Shown: piece by piece, positions 34,207-42,674 of the stretch
Position numbering within the stretch: position 1 is the first letter of the stretch
How the letters are laid out: each line of letters begins with the position of its first letter
NCBI RefSeq assembly: GCF_003958645.1
Contig: NZ_RXLO01000008.1
Location: forward strand, 186,001 to 250,000
DNA: 64,000 bases
Source of the DNA: Chitinophaga rhizosphaerae
Lineage (GTDB): Bacteria; Bacteroidota; Bacteroidia; Chitinophagales; Chitinophagaceae
Direction of reading: 5' to 3'
Translations under genes and position numbers: made by a program
The notes under the pieces: model-generated
The model's input: only the letters and a program-made list of their open reading frames with translations
Databases searched by the model: none
What the model was told of the DNA's origin: nothing

Positions 34207-35409
34207 TCAAATGCGCTCACCATTTTTCCACACAAACGAAGGTTTGAGTTTGCCCTGGTGGTACAATATTTCCCTGAAATCCGCGCAGGGATAGGCTTGC
34301 AGGTCGGCCGACGCGGATTGGATACCGAGCGCCTTTGCCGCGCGAAACGTGAGCCCGGCGAATACCTCCGCTGCCGACAGCCGTTCGGTTGCGCTCATGA
34401 CGGCCGCCTGCATGAGGAGGTCGCCCATGGGCGCGGATCCGGGGTTCCAGTCGCTCGCGATGGCCACGCAGGCGCCGGCGTCGAGGAGCTTGCGGGCGGG
34501 GGCGTACCCCATGCCCAGGCCCATCGAGGCGCCGGGAAGCACCACCGCCACCGTATCCGAAGCTGCCAGCCGGCGGATGTCTTCCGCGTTAGACGCTTCG
34601 AGGTGGTCTGCGGAAAGGGCACCCACTTCCACCGCAAGGGCGGAACCGCCGCTGGTGAATTGGTCTGCGTGTACGGTGAGCTGGAATCCCATCGCTTTCG
34701 CGGCCTGTAAGAACGGGCGGGCCGCCGCCACGGAGAACGCCGTCTCTTCCACGAAAATATCGACGCGGTTGGTCAGGTGCTCATCTTTCAAAACGGGTAA
34801 CAGTTCGTGCAGGATCCAGTGCAGGTAAGCTTTTTCGTCGCCATCGAAATCCTTCGGGCGGATGTGCGCCGCCAGGCAGGTGGAGACGAATTCGGCGGGC
34901 GTAAACTGGTCGGCCGTGCGGATGGCGCGCAGCATTTTCAGTTCGCCGGCCATGTCCAGGCCGTAGCCGCTTTTCACTTCCATGGTGGTCACGCCTTCGC
35001 GGAGGTGCCGGTTGGCGCGGGCTACCACATTCTCCATGAGCTCCGTATCAGTAGCCGCGCGGGTTTTGGTCACGGAATCCCAGATGCCGCCGCCGGCACG
35101 GGCGATGTCGAGGTACGACTTCCCTGCCGTTCGCATGGCGTAATCGCGGCTCCGCGATCCTGCGAAGCAGATATGTGTATGGCAATCGACGAAACCCGGT
35201 AACAATACCATGGGCTCGTCGATCTTTTCAATTTCAGCGGTGGGATGGGCTTTGCGCAGCGCATCGAAATTTCCGAACTGCAACGTCTGTCCATCTTCCA
35301 CCAACACACCGCCGTCTTCGATGATCGCCAGCTGTTCGTCGGAGATGGGCCCTTTTTCCGGGAGACCGGTCAGCGGCAATATCTGTGAGAATGGTCCGAT
35401 GATTTTCAT
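34207..35409 (-). CDS. hutI: Imidazolonepropionase
   Basis: 400 residues. Amidohydrolase-fold enzyme opening 4-imidazolone-5-propionate to formimidoylglutamate. Metal-binding GFVDCHTHICFAGSRS (HxH) and HADQFTSGGSA are intact, with MEVKSGYGLD in between and the late ASDWNPGSAP holding the catalytic Asp. The start MKIIGPFSQI is chosen over a further 47 open codons that overlap hutU. Third enzyme gene of the operon, 19 bases after hutU. Confidence 0.96.
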   Translation of the reverse strand: MKIIGPFSQILPLTGLPEKGPISDEQLAIIEDGGVLVEDGQTLQFGNFDALRKAHPTAEIEKIDEPMVLLPGFVDCHTHICFAGSRSRDYAMRTAGKSYLDIARAGGGIWDSVTKTRAATDTELMENVVARANRHLREGVTTMEVKSGYGLDMAGELKMLRAIRTADQFTPAEFVSTCLAAHIRPKDFDGDEKAYLHWILHELLPVLKDEHLTNRVDIFVEETAFSVAAARPFLQAAKAMGFQLTVHADQFTSGGSALAVEVGALSADHLEASNAEDIRRLAASDTVAVVLPGASMGLGMGYAPARKLLDAGACVAIASDWNPGSAPMGDLLMQAAVMSATERLSAAEVFAGLTFRAAKALGIQSASADLQAYPCADFREILYHQGKLKPSFVWKNGERI

Positions 35410-35428
35410 ATGGATGGATGTTGGAGGT

Positions 35429-37102
35429 TTATAATCCGAGGCCGAATTCGTCGCGCACTTCGATGGCTTTTTCATAACCCGCGTCTGCATGGCGGAAGAT
35501 GCCCATGGCGGGATCGTTGAAGAGCACGCGCCTGAGGCATGCCTCCGCACGGTCTGTCCCGTCTGCCAGCACTACCATGCCCGCGTGTTGCGAATATCCC
35601 ATGCCTACGCCGCCGCCGTGGTGGAAAGACACCCAGGTGGCGCCGCCGGCGGTATTGCTCATGAGGTTGAGGAGCGTCCAGTCGGAAACCGCGTCCGAAC
35701 CGTCTTTCATCGCTTCCGTTTCGCGGTTGGGCGACGCTACGGAGCCACAATCGAGGTGATCGCGGCCGATGACGATGGGCGCTTTCACTTTACCGGTGCG
35801 CACCAAGTCGTTGAACAGCAATCCTGCTTTTTCCCTTTCTCCCATACCGAGCCAGCAAATGCGGGCGGGCAAACCCTGGAAGGCTACGCGTTCCTGTGCT
35901 TTGGTGAGCCAGTTGTGAAGGGGCTTGTTGTCGGGAAAAAGTTCCATCAGCGCGCGGTCTGTCGTATAAATATCTTCCGGGTCGCCGGAAAGCGCCACCC
36001 AGCGGAAGGGTCCTTTCCCTTCGCAAAAAAGCGGGCGGATGTAGGCCGGCGTGAATCCGGGGAAGTTGAACGCGTTCGCTTCGCCGCCTTCCTTGGCGAA
36101 TTCGCGGAGGTTGTTGCCGTAATCGAAGGTGATGGCGCCCTGGCGCTGCATTTCCAGCATGAAACCCACGTGGCGCGCCATGCTTTTGAGCGCCAGCTGC
36201 TTGTAGGCGGCGGCGTCTTTGACGCGGAGTGCTGCGGCGGCTTCGAGGCTCAAATTGTTGGGCACATATCCGTTGATGGGATCGTGCGCGGAGGTTTGGT
36301 CGGTGAGGATATCTGGGATGATACCGTCTTTCAGCAAGCGTTCCAGCATATCGCCGGCGTCGCTGACGAGGCCGATGGAAATGGCTTCTCCATTCGCTTG
36401 CGCTTCGCGCACCCAGGCGATGGCTTCGTCGTAGGAATGCGTCATGCGGTCGAGGTACCTGGTCTCGATGCGTTTCTGCAGGCGGGTGGCGTCAACGTCT
36501 GCCCCGAGGAACACGGCGCCGGCCATGGTGGCTGCGAGCGGCTGAGCACCGCCCATACCGCCGATGCCTGCGGTCACGAGGAGTTTCCCCTTCAGATCGC
36601 CGTTAAAATGCTGGCGGCCGCACTCCACGAAGGTTTCATACGTTCCCTGGAGAATTCCCTGGGTGCCGATATAAATCCAGCTGCCGGCGGTCATCTGTCC
36701 GTACATCATCAGACCTTTCGCGCGGAGCTCGTTGAAATGCTCCCAGGTGGCCCATTTCGGAACGAGGTTGCTATTGGCCAGCAGTACGCGCGGCGCTTGC
36801 GGATGCGTGCGCACCACACCTACCGGCTTGCCCGACTGCACGAGCAGGGAATGCTCTTCGTCGAGCGTGAGCAGGGAACGGATGATCTGCTGCAGGGCTT
36901 CGCGGTTGCGCGCCGCCTGGCCGATGCCGCCGTATACCACGAGCTCGTCGGGGTTCTCGGCCACTTCGTGATCGAGGTTGTTGAGGAGCATGCGAAGCGG
37001 GGCTTCGGTTTGCCAGTTGCGTGCGTGCAGCTCTGTGCCGCGCGGGGCTTTGTAATGCGGATGTGCGGCGTATTGCCGGATAAAATCAGTTGTATTTTTC
37101 AT
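35429..37102 (-). CDS. hutU: Urocanate hydratase
   Basis: 557 residues. It hydrates urocanate to imidazolonepropionate with tightly bound NAD+. Family motifs: YGGIGQAARN, MYGQMTAGSWIYIGTQGILQ, TAGIGGMGGAQPLA (dinucleotide site), DQTSAHDPINGYVP, the catalytic-Cys region RDHLDCGSVASPNRETEAM and FHHGGGVGMGYSQHAGMV. Start at MKNTTDF; ten further open codons upstream overlap the hutH end. Operon member, 26 bases after hutH. Confidence 0.97.
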   Translation of the reverse strand: MKNTTDFIRQYAAHPHYKAPRGTELHARNWQTEAPLRMLLNNLDHEVAENPDELVVYGGIGQAARNREALQQIIRSLLTLDEEHSLLVQSGKPVGVVRTHPQAPRVLLANSNLVPKWATWEHFNELRAKGLMMYGQMTAGSWIYIGTQGILQGTYETFVECGRQHFNGDLKGKLLVTAGIGGMGGAQPLAATMAGAVFLGADVDATRLQKRIETRYLDRMTHSYDEAIAWVREAQANGEAISIGLVSDAGDMLERLLKDGIIPDILTDQTSAHDPINGYVPNNLSLEAAAALRVKDAAAYKQLALKSMARHVGFMLEMQRQGAITFDYGNNLREFAKEGGEANAFNFPGFTPAYIRPLFCEGKGPFRWVALSGDPEDIYTTDRALMELFPDNKPLHNWLTKAQERVAFQGLPARICWLGMGEREKAGLLFNDLVRTGKVKAPIVIGRDHLDCGSVASPNRETEAMKDGSDAVSDWTLLNLMSNTAGGATWVSFHHGGGVGMGYSQHAGMVVLADGTDRAEACLRRVLFNDPAMGIFRHADAGYEKAIEVRDEFGLGL

Positions 37103-37128
37103 GATAGCGGATCGTTTTGGTGGATGAA

Positions 37129-38697
37129 TCAAGAAAGACGGAATGTATCGTTATAAGGCCCGTTGAGATCGATGCCGTTGGCTTTCGCCGCAGCGGTGGC
37201 CGTGGCTACGAAGGAACCGTCGGCGATGATGGTGTGCAATGCGGCGATGTCGTTGGCGAAGATGCGGTCCTTCTTCGCGAAAGTCACTTTCTCGCGGGTG
37301 TAGGCGTGCAATGCTTCGAGGACGGGCGTGGATTTGAGGGGTCTCCTGAAATCCACCGCCTGTGCGGCATACAGCAGTTCGATGGCGAGGATGTATTCTA
37401 CGTTCCCGATCACCTGGTGCAATTTGCGGCCGGAAATGGAGCCCATGGACACGTGGTCTTCCTGCCCCAGCGAAGTCGGGACACTGTCGGCCGAAGCGGG
37501 GAAACAGAGGGTTTTGTTCTCCGTGACCAGCGCCGCGGTGGTGTATTGCGGGATCATGAACCCGGAATTGAGGCCGGCGTCTTCGATGAGCAGTTTCGGC
37601 AACCCGAACCTTCCTTCGATCATCATGTAACAGCGGCGGTCGGAAATATTGCCGATTTCCGCGGAAGCGAGGGTGGCGTAATCGAGCGGGAGCGCCATGG
37701 GCTGGCCGTGGAAGTTGCCGCCGGAAATGGTGTCGTCTGCGGCAAAAATGATGGGATTGTCCGTCACCGCGTTCAGTTCGATGGAAGTCAATTCTTCGAG
37801 GTGCTTCCACGCCGTGCGGGAAGCGCCGTGTACCTGCGGCATGCAGCGGAGGCTGTAGGGGTCCTGCACCCGGCCGCAGTCCATATGCGCGGCCATGATA
37901 CCCGATCCGCTTAATAATGTGTTCAACCGGTGGGCTACGAGCTGGTTGCCGGCGTATGGGCGAATGGCGTGCAGCCTGGGATCGAAGGGTTTGTAGGTGC
38001 CCATGAGCCCTTCCAGCGACAGCGCGCCAGCCAGGTCGGCCGCCTCCAGGATATTATGCATCCGCGCTACGGCGCTCACGGCGAACGAAAGGATGAACTG
38101 CGTGCCGTTGATGAGGGCGAGCCCTTCCTTGGGGCCCAGTACCACCGGCTCCTTCCCTTCCAGCTGCAACGCTTCCGCAGCCGGCATCCGCTGTCCTTTC
38201 CGCCACACTTCACCGAGACCGATAAGCGGGAGGAAGAGGTGGCTCAGCGGGGCGAGGTCGCCCGAAGCGCCTACGCTCCCTTTTTCGGGAACGAGCGGTG
38301 TGATGCCTTTGTCGATATGCCAGACGATGCGCTCCAGCGTATCCGGCGCTACGCCCGAGAACCCCTGTGCGAGGGCCTGTACCTTGGTGACGAGCATGAG
38401 CCGCGAGATGGTTTCGGGGATGGGATTGCCCACGCCCACGCTATGGCTTTGCAGGATATTGTACTGCAGGGCGCGGGTGTCTTCTTCGGAAATCTTCGTG
38501 TCGCACAGCGGACCGAAGCCGGTATTAATTCCGTACACGGTACGGTGTTCCTTCACGATAGCTTGCACGTGCCCGTAGCTCTGGCGCACGCGGTCCATCA
38601 CTTCGGGCAGCAACACGCCCCGAACGCGCCCTTCGGCGATATCGAGGGCCTTGCGGGCCGTCAGCTGGTCTTTTCCGTAATGAAAGTTTTGGCTCAT
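37129..38697 (-). CDS. hutH: Histidine ammonia-lyase
   Basis: 522 residues. Deaminates histidine to urocanate, the first step of the pathway. The electrophilic MIO group forms from Ala-Ser-Gly at 144-146 in KGSVGASGDLAPLSH; other motifs are TVYGINTGFGPL, the glutamine-rich NGTQFILSFAV helix and QEDHVSMGS. The ATG overlaps the stop of the marR gene by four bases (ATGA), so the regulator and enzyme are translationally coupled. The frame is open far upstream but that runs through marR. Confidence 0.97.
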   Translation of the reverse strand: MSQNFHYGKDQLTARKALDIAEGRVRGVLLPEVMDRVRQSYGHVQAIVKEHRTVYGINTGFGPLCDTKISEEDTRALQYNILQSHSVGVGNPIPETISRLMLVTKVQALAQGFSGVAPDTLERIVWHIDKGITPLVPEKGSVGASGDLAPLSHLFLPLIGLGEVWRKGQRMPAAEALQLEGKEPVVLGPKEGLALINGTQFILSFAVSAVARMHNILEAADLAGALSLEGLMGTYKPFDPRLHAIRPYAGNQLVAHRLNTLLSGSGIMAAHMDCGRVQDPYSLRCMPQVHGASRTAWKHLEELTSIELNAVTDNPIIFAADDTISGGNFHGQPMALPLDYATLASAEIGNISDRRCYMMIEGRFGLPKLLIEDAGLNSGFMIPQYTTAALVTENKTLCFPASADSVPTSLGQEDHVSMGSISGRKLHQVIGNVEYILAIELLYAAQAVDFRRPLKSTPVLEALHAYTREKVTFAKKDRIFANDIAALHTIIADGSFVATATAAAKANGIDLNGPYNDTFRLS

Positions 38698-39200
38698 GAT
38701 GAGATGGTTTTGGCGTTGACGTCCATGGCGCGGAGAATGCGGGCGGAGAGCGGGTCTTCCGCTACCGAGCGTTCCACGGCGCCGATGGCTTCGAGTATTT
38801 TGCGGCTTTGCGGATCTTCCTGTACGAGGCCTTCCATCGATTCCCCGATGGCTGTCCAGACGGGCAATACCTGCTGCAGCAGCGCGGCACCTTTTTTGGT
38901 CAGCTCCACGAGCTGGCGGCGCCCGTCTTCGGCGCACCGCGTAGTAGTAACAAGTCCTTTGCCTTTCAGGTTGGCGATCAATTGGGAAACGGCGGAATGG
39001 GATACTTCCAGTTCCTGTGAAATATCCATCAGCGTGAGCTGCCGCCCTTCGGAAAGGAGGTAGAACAGGGGGAACCAGCTGGCGTCGAAGGCGATGGCGG
39101 CCTGTGCGTACACTTTGTTCACCTCCGCCAGGAAGTATTCGCTGAGGCGCCGGAGGCGGCTCCCGAATATCAGGTAACCGAGTTTGGGATAGAAGCTCAT
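38694..39200 (-). CDS. MarR-family regulator of the hut operon
   Basis: 168 residues with a winged HTH (LTLMDISQELEVSHSAVSQLIANLKGKGLVTTTR, seen as MDISQELEVSHSAVSQLI and a wing with CAEDGRRQLVELT). It is the first gene of the operon and overlaps hutH by ATGA, so it is very probably the hut regulator, taking the place of the GntR-type HutC of proteobacteria. A palindrome just before its start (39207-39224) suggests autoregulation. The inducer, histidine or urocanate, is inference. Confidence 0.9.
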   Translation of the reverse strand: MSFYPKLGYLIFGSRLRRLSEYFLAEVNKVYAQAAIAFDASWFPLFYLLSEGRQLTLMDISQELEVSHSAVSQLIANLKGKGLVTTTRCAEDGRRQLVELTKKGAALLQQVLPVWTAIGESMEGLVQEDPQSRKILEAIGAVERSVAEDPLSARILRAMDVNAKTISS

Positions 39201-39206
39201 GTAAAT

Positions 39207-39224
39207 TATATAAGTGCTTATATA
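39207..39224. promoter_or_regulatory. Palindromic operator of the marR-hut operon
   Basis: TATATAAG-TG-CTTATATA, perfect 8-base arms, six bases before the marR ATG. On the minus strand a TTG upstream and TATAATTT downstream bracket it, so it lies in the promoter. The size and symmetry suit a MarR dimer. Confidence 0.6.
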
Positions 39225-39278
39225 TTTTACAATATTAAAAAATCCTTCGCAATCGCGGAGAATTTTTTTGCGGGGGAT

Positions 39279-39668
39279 TTATTTCCGCTTCACGTCGAAC
39301 CAAACGGAGGAAACGTCTTCCGGATCGCCGTTGTAGTTGATCTGCAGTTCCTCGCCTTTTTTGATGGCGCGGCGGGTTTTGATGGCCATGGTTTCCGCAT
39401 CGAAATCCATCTCGTACTCGCAGTTGGGATCGTAGGAGTGGTTATAGATGGAGCAGTAGCCAAGGGCCACGCAGGAGCGGGTTTCCCTCACTCCCCAAAG
39501 GAAGATGTAGTTATGCAGTTTGGTAGTGTCGGCGATCTGGGTATCGCTGTTGGACAGGACCAGTACGGGCGACACTTCGATGGTAGTACCTGCGGGAATG
39601 GCTTCTTTGGTGAAAACACCGCGGCCTTTTTCTTTCGTCTTCTGTATGTACAAATACGGCTTGATCAT
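39279..39668 (-). CDS. SET-domain protein methyltransferase
   Basis: 129 residues, a minimal SET domain: KGRGVFTKEAIPAGT at the start, GYCSIYNHSYDPNCEYEM (the NHS-x-x-PNC motif binding SAM) and KKGEELQINYNG with the catalytic Tyr at the end. No pre- or post-SET domain. Small SET proteins occur in many Bacteroidota; targets are unknown. Transcribed away from the bestrophin gene. Confidence 0.9.
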   Translation of the reverse strand: MIKPYLYIQKTKEKGRGVFTKEAIPAGTTIEVSPVLVLSNSDTQIADTTKLHNYIFLWGVRETRSCVALGYCSIYNHSYDPNCEYEMDFDAETMAIKTRRAIKKGEELQINYNGDPEDVSSVWFDVKRK

Positions 39669-39745
39669 AAATGACTTGGGAATAGATAAGCAGGGCGTAA
39701 ATTAACACTAATACCGACACTAATCAAAATAAGCGGGATGGTTAT

Positions 39746-39753
39746 TATTTTTG
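39746..39753 (+). promoter_or_regulatory. -7 element of the bestrophin gene, four bases before the ATG
   Basis: TATTTTTG then CGGC then ATG at 39758, the same layout and same four-base linker as pdxJ. Predicts a leaderless transcript. Confidence 0.6.
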
Positions 39754-39757
39754 CGGC

Positions 39758-40639
39758 ATGATCAACTACAATCCTACAGACTGGTTTACCTTCATTTTCC
39801 GTATCCACCGGGCGGATACGGTGAAGAAGCTGTTCCCGATGTTCATCGCTATCGCCTTGTACAGCTGCGTTATCGCCTGGCTGGAGCTGACGTTCATCCG
39901 GGTGCAGGCGGAGCGGGACCATCTGAAGAACATTTCGGCCATGCACGGCCTGTTGGGTTTTGTGATCTCGATGCTGCTGGTTTTCCGCACCAACACGGCG
40001 TACGACCGTTGGTGGGAGGGCCGCAGGCAGTGGGGAGGATTGGTGAACAGCAGCCGCAACCTCGCCATGAAACTGAAGGCCATGCTGCCCACGGGGCACC
40101 CGGCGGTGGCCTGGTTCGCGCATATGGTCCCGAACTATGCCTTTGCCCTGAAAGACCATCTGCGCGGGGAGTTCCATCCAGACAAGCTGGAGAACATACC
40201 GGAAGCTGAACTGGAGCGCCTGGGCAAGGGGATCCACGTCCCCAACCGCATGGCCACCCTCATCCTGGAAAAAATCAACGAGCTCCACCGCCAGCAGGTC
40301 ATCTCCGGCGACCAGCTCATCACCATCAACGCGCAACTGGAATCCTTTACGGATATCTGCGGCGCCTGCGAGCGCATCAAGAATACGCCCATCCCCTTCT
40401 CCTACAGCGTTTTCCTCAAGAAATTCATTTTCTTTTATGTGATGACCCTGCCCATGGGATACGTTTTCGGTTTAGGCTACCTCGTTGTGCCCATGGTCGT
40501 TTTCATTTTCTATGTACTGGCCAGCCTCGAACTGATCGCCGAAGAGATCGAAGACCCCTTCGGGAAAGACGCCAACGATCTCCCCACGGAAACCATCTCG
40601 GCCAATATCCGCCGGCACGTTCAGGAGATCATGCAGTAA
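39758..40639 (+). CDS. Bestrophin-like anion channel (UPF0187)
   Basis: 293 residues. The bacterial bestrophin pattern is clear: NYNPTDWFTFIFRI, two N-terminal helices, LLGFVISMLLVFRTNTAYDRWWEGRRQWG (in parts LVFRTNTAYDRWWEGR), and a second helical pair ending in ASLELIAEEIEDPFGKDANDLP, the conserved acidic cytoplasmic segment. Bacterial homologues form pentameric ion channels. The gene is 30 bases upstream of mgtE and may be co-transcribed with it. Confidence 0.92.
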   Translation: MINYNPTDWFTFIFRIHRADTVKKLFPMFIAIALYSCVIAWLELTFIRVQAERDHLKNISAMHGLLGFVISMLLVFRTNTAYDRWWEGRRQWGGLVNSSRNLAMKLKAMLPTGHPAVAWFAHMVPNYAFALKDHLRGEFHPDKLENIPEAELERLGKGIHVPNRMATLILEKINELHRQQVISGDQLITINAQLESFTDICGACERIKNTPIPFSYSVFLKKFIFFYVMTLPMGYVFGLGYLVVPMVVFIFYVLASLELIAEEIEDPFGKDANDLPTETISANIRRHVQEIMQ

Positions 40640-40669
40640 TTACCTATTTTCGCGCAAGAGTCAGGATTT

Positions 40670-42046
40670 ATGGAAAATGAAGCTTTACTGGAAAAGTTCG
40701 AAAAATTGGCCCGCGAGCAGCAACCCCAGGAACTACGTTCGTTCCTGGACGATCAGCTTATAACGGACATCGCCGAGCTGATCTACGAAGACCCGGAGCA
40801 GGGGCCCCTCATCATCAACCACCTGACCCTAAGCCGCGCCGCCGCGGCCTTCCGCATCCTCGAATTCCCCACGCAGGAAGAGATCATCAAAGACCTCCCC
40901 GCCCACAAAACCGCAGAGCTCCTCAACGAGCTCCCGCCCGATGACCGCACCGCCTTCCTCGAAGAACTGCCCTCGCAGGCCGTGCAGGAACTCATCAAAC
41001 TCCTCGACCCCGAAGAAAGGAAAGTAACCCTCTCCCTCCTCGGATACAAGGAAAACAGCGTGGGCCGCCTCATGACGCCCGATTACATCGCCGCCCGCTC
41101 CCACTGGACCGTCGCCAAAGTGCTGAACCACATCCGCATGTACGGTAAGGACTCCGAAACGATCGACGTAATATATGTCATCGACCGGCAGGGCAAACTG
41201 CTGGACGATTTCCGGATCCGCGAATTCCTACTCGTATCTCCCGAAACCGTTGTGGAAACCCTCATGGACGACCGCTTCGTGGCCCTCAATGTGAACGACG
41301 ACCAGGAAGATGCCATCCAGACCTTCCGCCTGGAAAACCGTGTGGCCCTTCCCGTGCTCGACGATAAAGGCGTAATGCTCGGGATCGTGACGATCGACGA
41401 CATCCTCTGGATCGCCAACGAAGAACATACCGAAGATATCCAGAAGATCGGTGGTACCGAAGCCCTGGACGAGCCCTACCTGGACATGCCGCTGCTCCGC
41501 CTCATCAAAAAGCGCGTAGGCTGGCTGGTCATATTATTCATAGGCGAAATGCTCACCGCCTCCGTGATGGCCTATTTCGAAGATGAGATCGCCAAGGCGG
41601 TGGTACTGGCCATGTTCATACCCCTCATCATTTCCAGCGGCGGCAACAGCGGATCGCAGGCGTCTACCCTCATCATCCAGGCCATGGCTTTGGGCGAGAT
41701 CACGATCAAGGACTGGTGGCGCGTCATGCGCCGCGAAATCCTGTCGGGCCTCATGCTGGGCAGCGTGCTGGGCCTCATCGGCTTCGTCCGCATCCTCATC
41801 TGGAACCAGTTCTTCCATACTTACGGCGACCACACCATTCTCATCGCCGCTACCCTGGGCGTTTCGCTGATAGGCGTAGTGCTGTGGGGAACCTTCTCCG
41901 GCTCCATGCTGCCACTGTTACTGAAAAAAGCCGGCGCCGACCCCGCCAGCTCCAGCGCACCGTTCGTAGCCACACTGGTAGACGTGACGGGACTGCTGAT
42001 CTACTTCTCGGTAGCGTATATGTTCCTCCAGGGAATTCTGTTGTAA
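40670..42046 (+). CDS. mgtE: Magnesium transporter MgtE
   Basis: 458 residues. Layout as in the family: N-terminal superhelical MgtE_N domain (about 15-130, with LPAHKTAELLNELPPDDRTAFL), a CBS pair (about 135-260, with SVGRLMTPDYIAA and VLDDKGVMLGIVTIDDIL) and five membrane segments (about 285-458) including the pore helix region SSGGNSGSQASTLIIQ. It imports Mg2+ with gating by the cytosolic domains. Whether MgtE acts with the preceding bestrophin is not known. Confidence 0.96.
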   Translation: MENEALLEKFEKLAREQQPQELRSFLDDQLITDIAELIYEDPEQGPLIINHLTLSRAAAAFRILEFPTQEEIIKDLPAHKTAELLNELPPDDRTAFLEELPSQAVQELIKLLDPEERKVTLSLLGYKENSVGRLMTPDYIAARSHWTVAKVLNHIRMYGKDSETIDVIYVIDRQGKLLDDFRIREFLLVSPETVVETLMDDRFVALNVNDDQEDAIQTFRLENRVALPVLDDKGVMLGIVTIDDILWIANEEHTEDIQKIGGTEALDEPYLDMPLLRLIKKRVGWLVILFIGEMLTASVMAYFEDEIAKAVVLAMFIPLIISSGGNSGSQASTLIIQAMALGEITIKDWWRVMRREILSGLMLGSVLGLIGFVRILIWNQFFHTYGDHTILIAATLGVSLIGVVLWGTFSGSMLPLLLKKAGADPASSSAPFVATLVDVTGLLIYFSVAYMFLQGILL

Positions 42047-42047
42047 A

Positions 42048-42590
42048 TCAATACCGCTTGCGGATGTAACGGCTGTCTTTCCGTGTTTTCCGGATGATGA
42101 AGAGATTGCCGTAATCCTTATCGGCGATGCTGTCGATATCCGGTTTGGCGTTGAGGCTGCGCATGAGCGGCAGCAGGGTGTTGCTATGACCGATCACGAG
42201 GATACGCTTCCCCCAGTCGCCCCGGCGGGAAATCTCGTACAGCAGGGCTTCTCCGGTACTGTCTGCGGGGTAGGTCACCGTATCGATCCCCAGGCGGATG
42301 CGGAGAGAGTCGCCCGTTTGCATGGTACGGCGGAAGGGAGTGGAATAGATGCGCTGGATGGCGGAATCCTTCAGCAACTGGTACAGCTTTCCGGCCCGGC
42401 GCTCCCCGGCGGCGGTGAGCGTGGAATCCGCACCGGGATTTTTCTCGGCATGGCGGACGAGAAAGAAGGTACCCGTCAGGAACGTGGTATCTTCCGCCAC
42501 AGGCGTGACGGCCCGCTCCTTTTGCTTCGCCGGCCCGCATCCCGCTGTAAGTGCCAACAGGAAAGCACCGGCCATCATTTTACGCATCAT
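42048..42590 (-). CDS. Histidine-phosphatase lipoprotein (phosphoglycerate-mutase fold)
   Basis: 180 residues. A lipoprotein signal (AFLLALTAGC) is followed by a compact histidine phosphatase domain: LVRHAEKNP (RHG-type nucleophile His), IYSTPFRRTMQTGD, and GHSNTLLPLMR with the second His. It resembles SixA-size phosphatases but is exported. Substrate unknown. Its end is one base from the mgtE stop on the opposite strand and it diverges from the S9 peptidase. Confidence 0.87.
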   Translation of the reverse strand: MMRKMMAGAFLLALTAGCGPAKQKERAVTPVAEDTTFLTGTFFLVRHAEKNPGADSTLTAAGERRAGKLYQLLKDSAIQRIYSTPFRRTMQTGDSLRIRLGIDTVTYPADSTGEALLYEISRRGDWGKRILVIGHSNTLLPLMRSLNAKPDIDSIADKDYGNLFIIRKTRKDSRYIRKRY

Positions 42591-42674
42591 CGGGTTGTCT
42601 TGTTTAGTATCTTGTGCATCAAATTATAAAATATCTCCAAGCAAACCAATAATCAATCGCCTGTTTACGAGATT

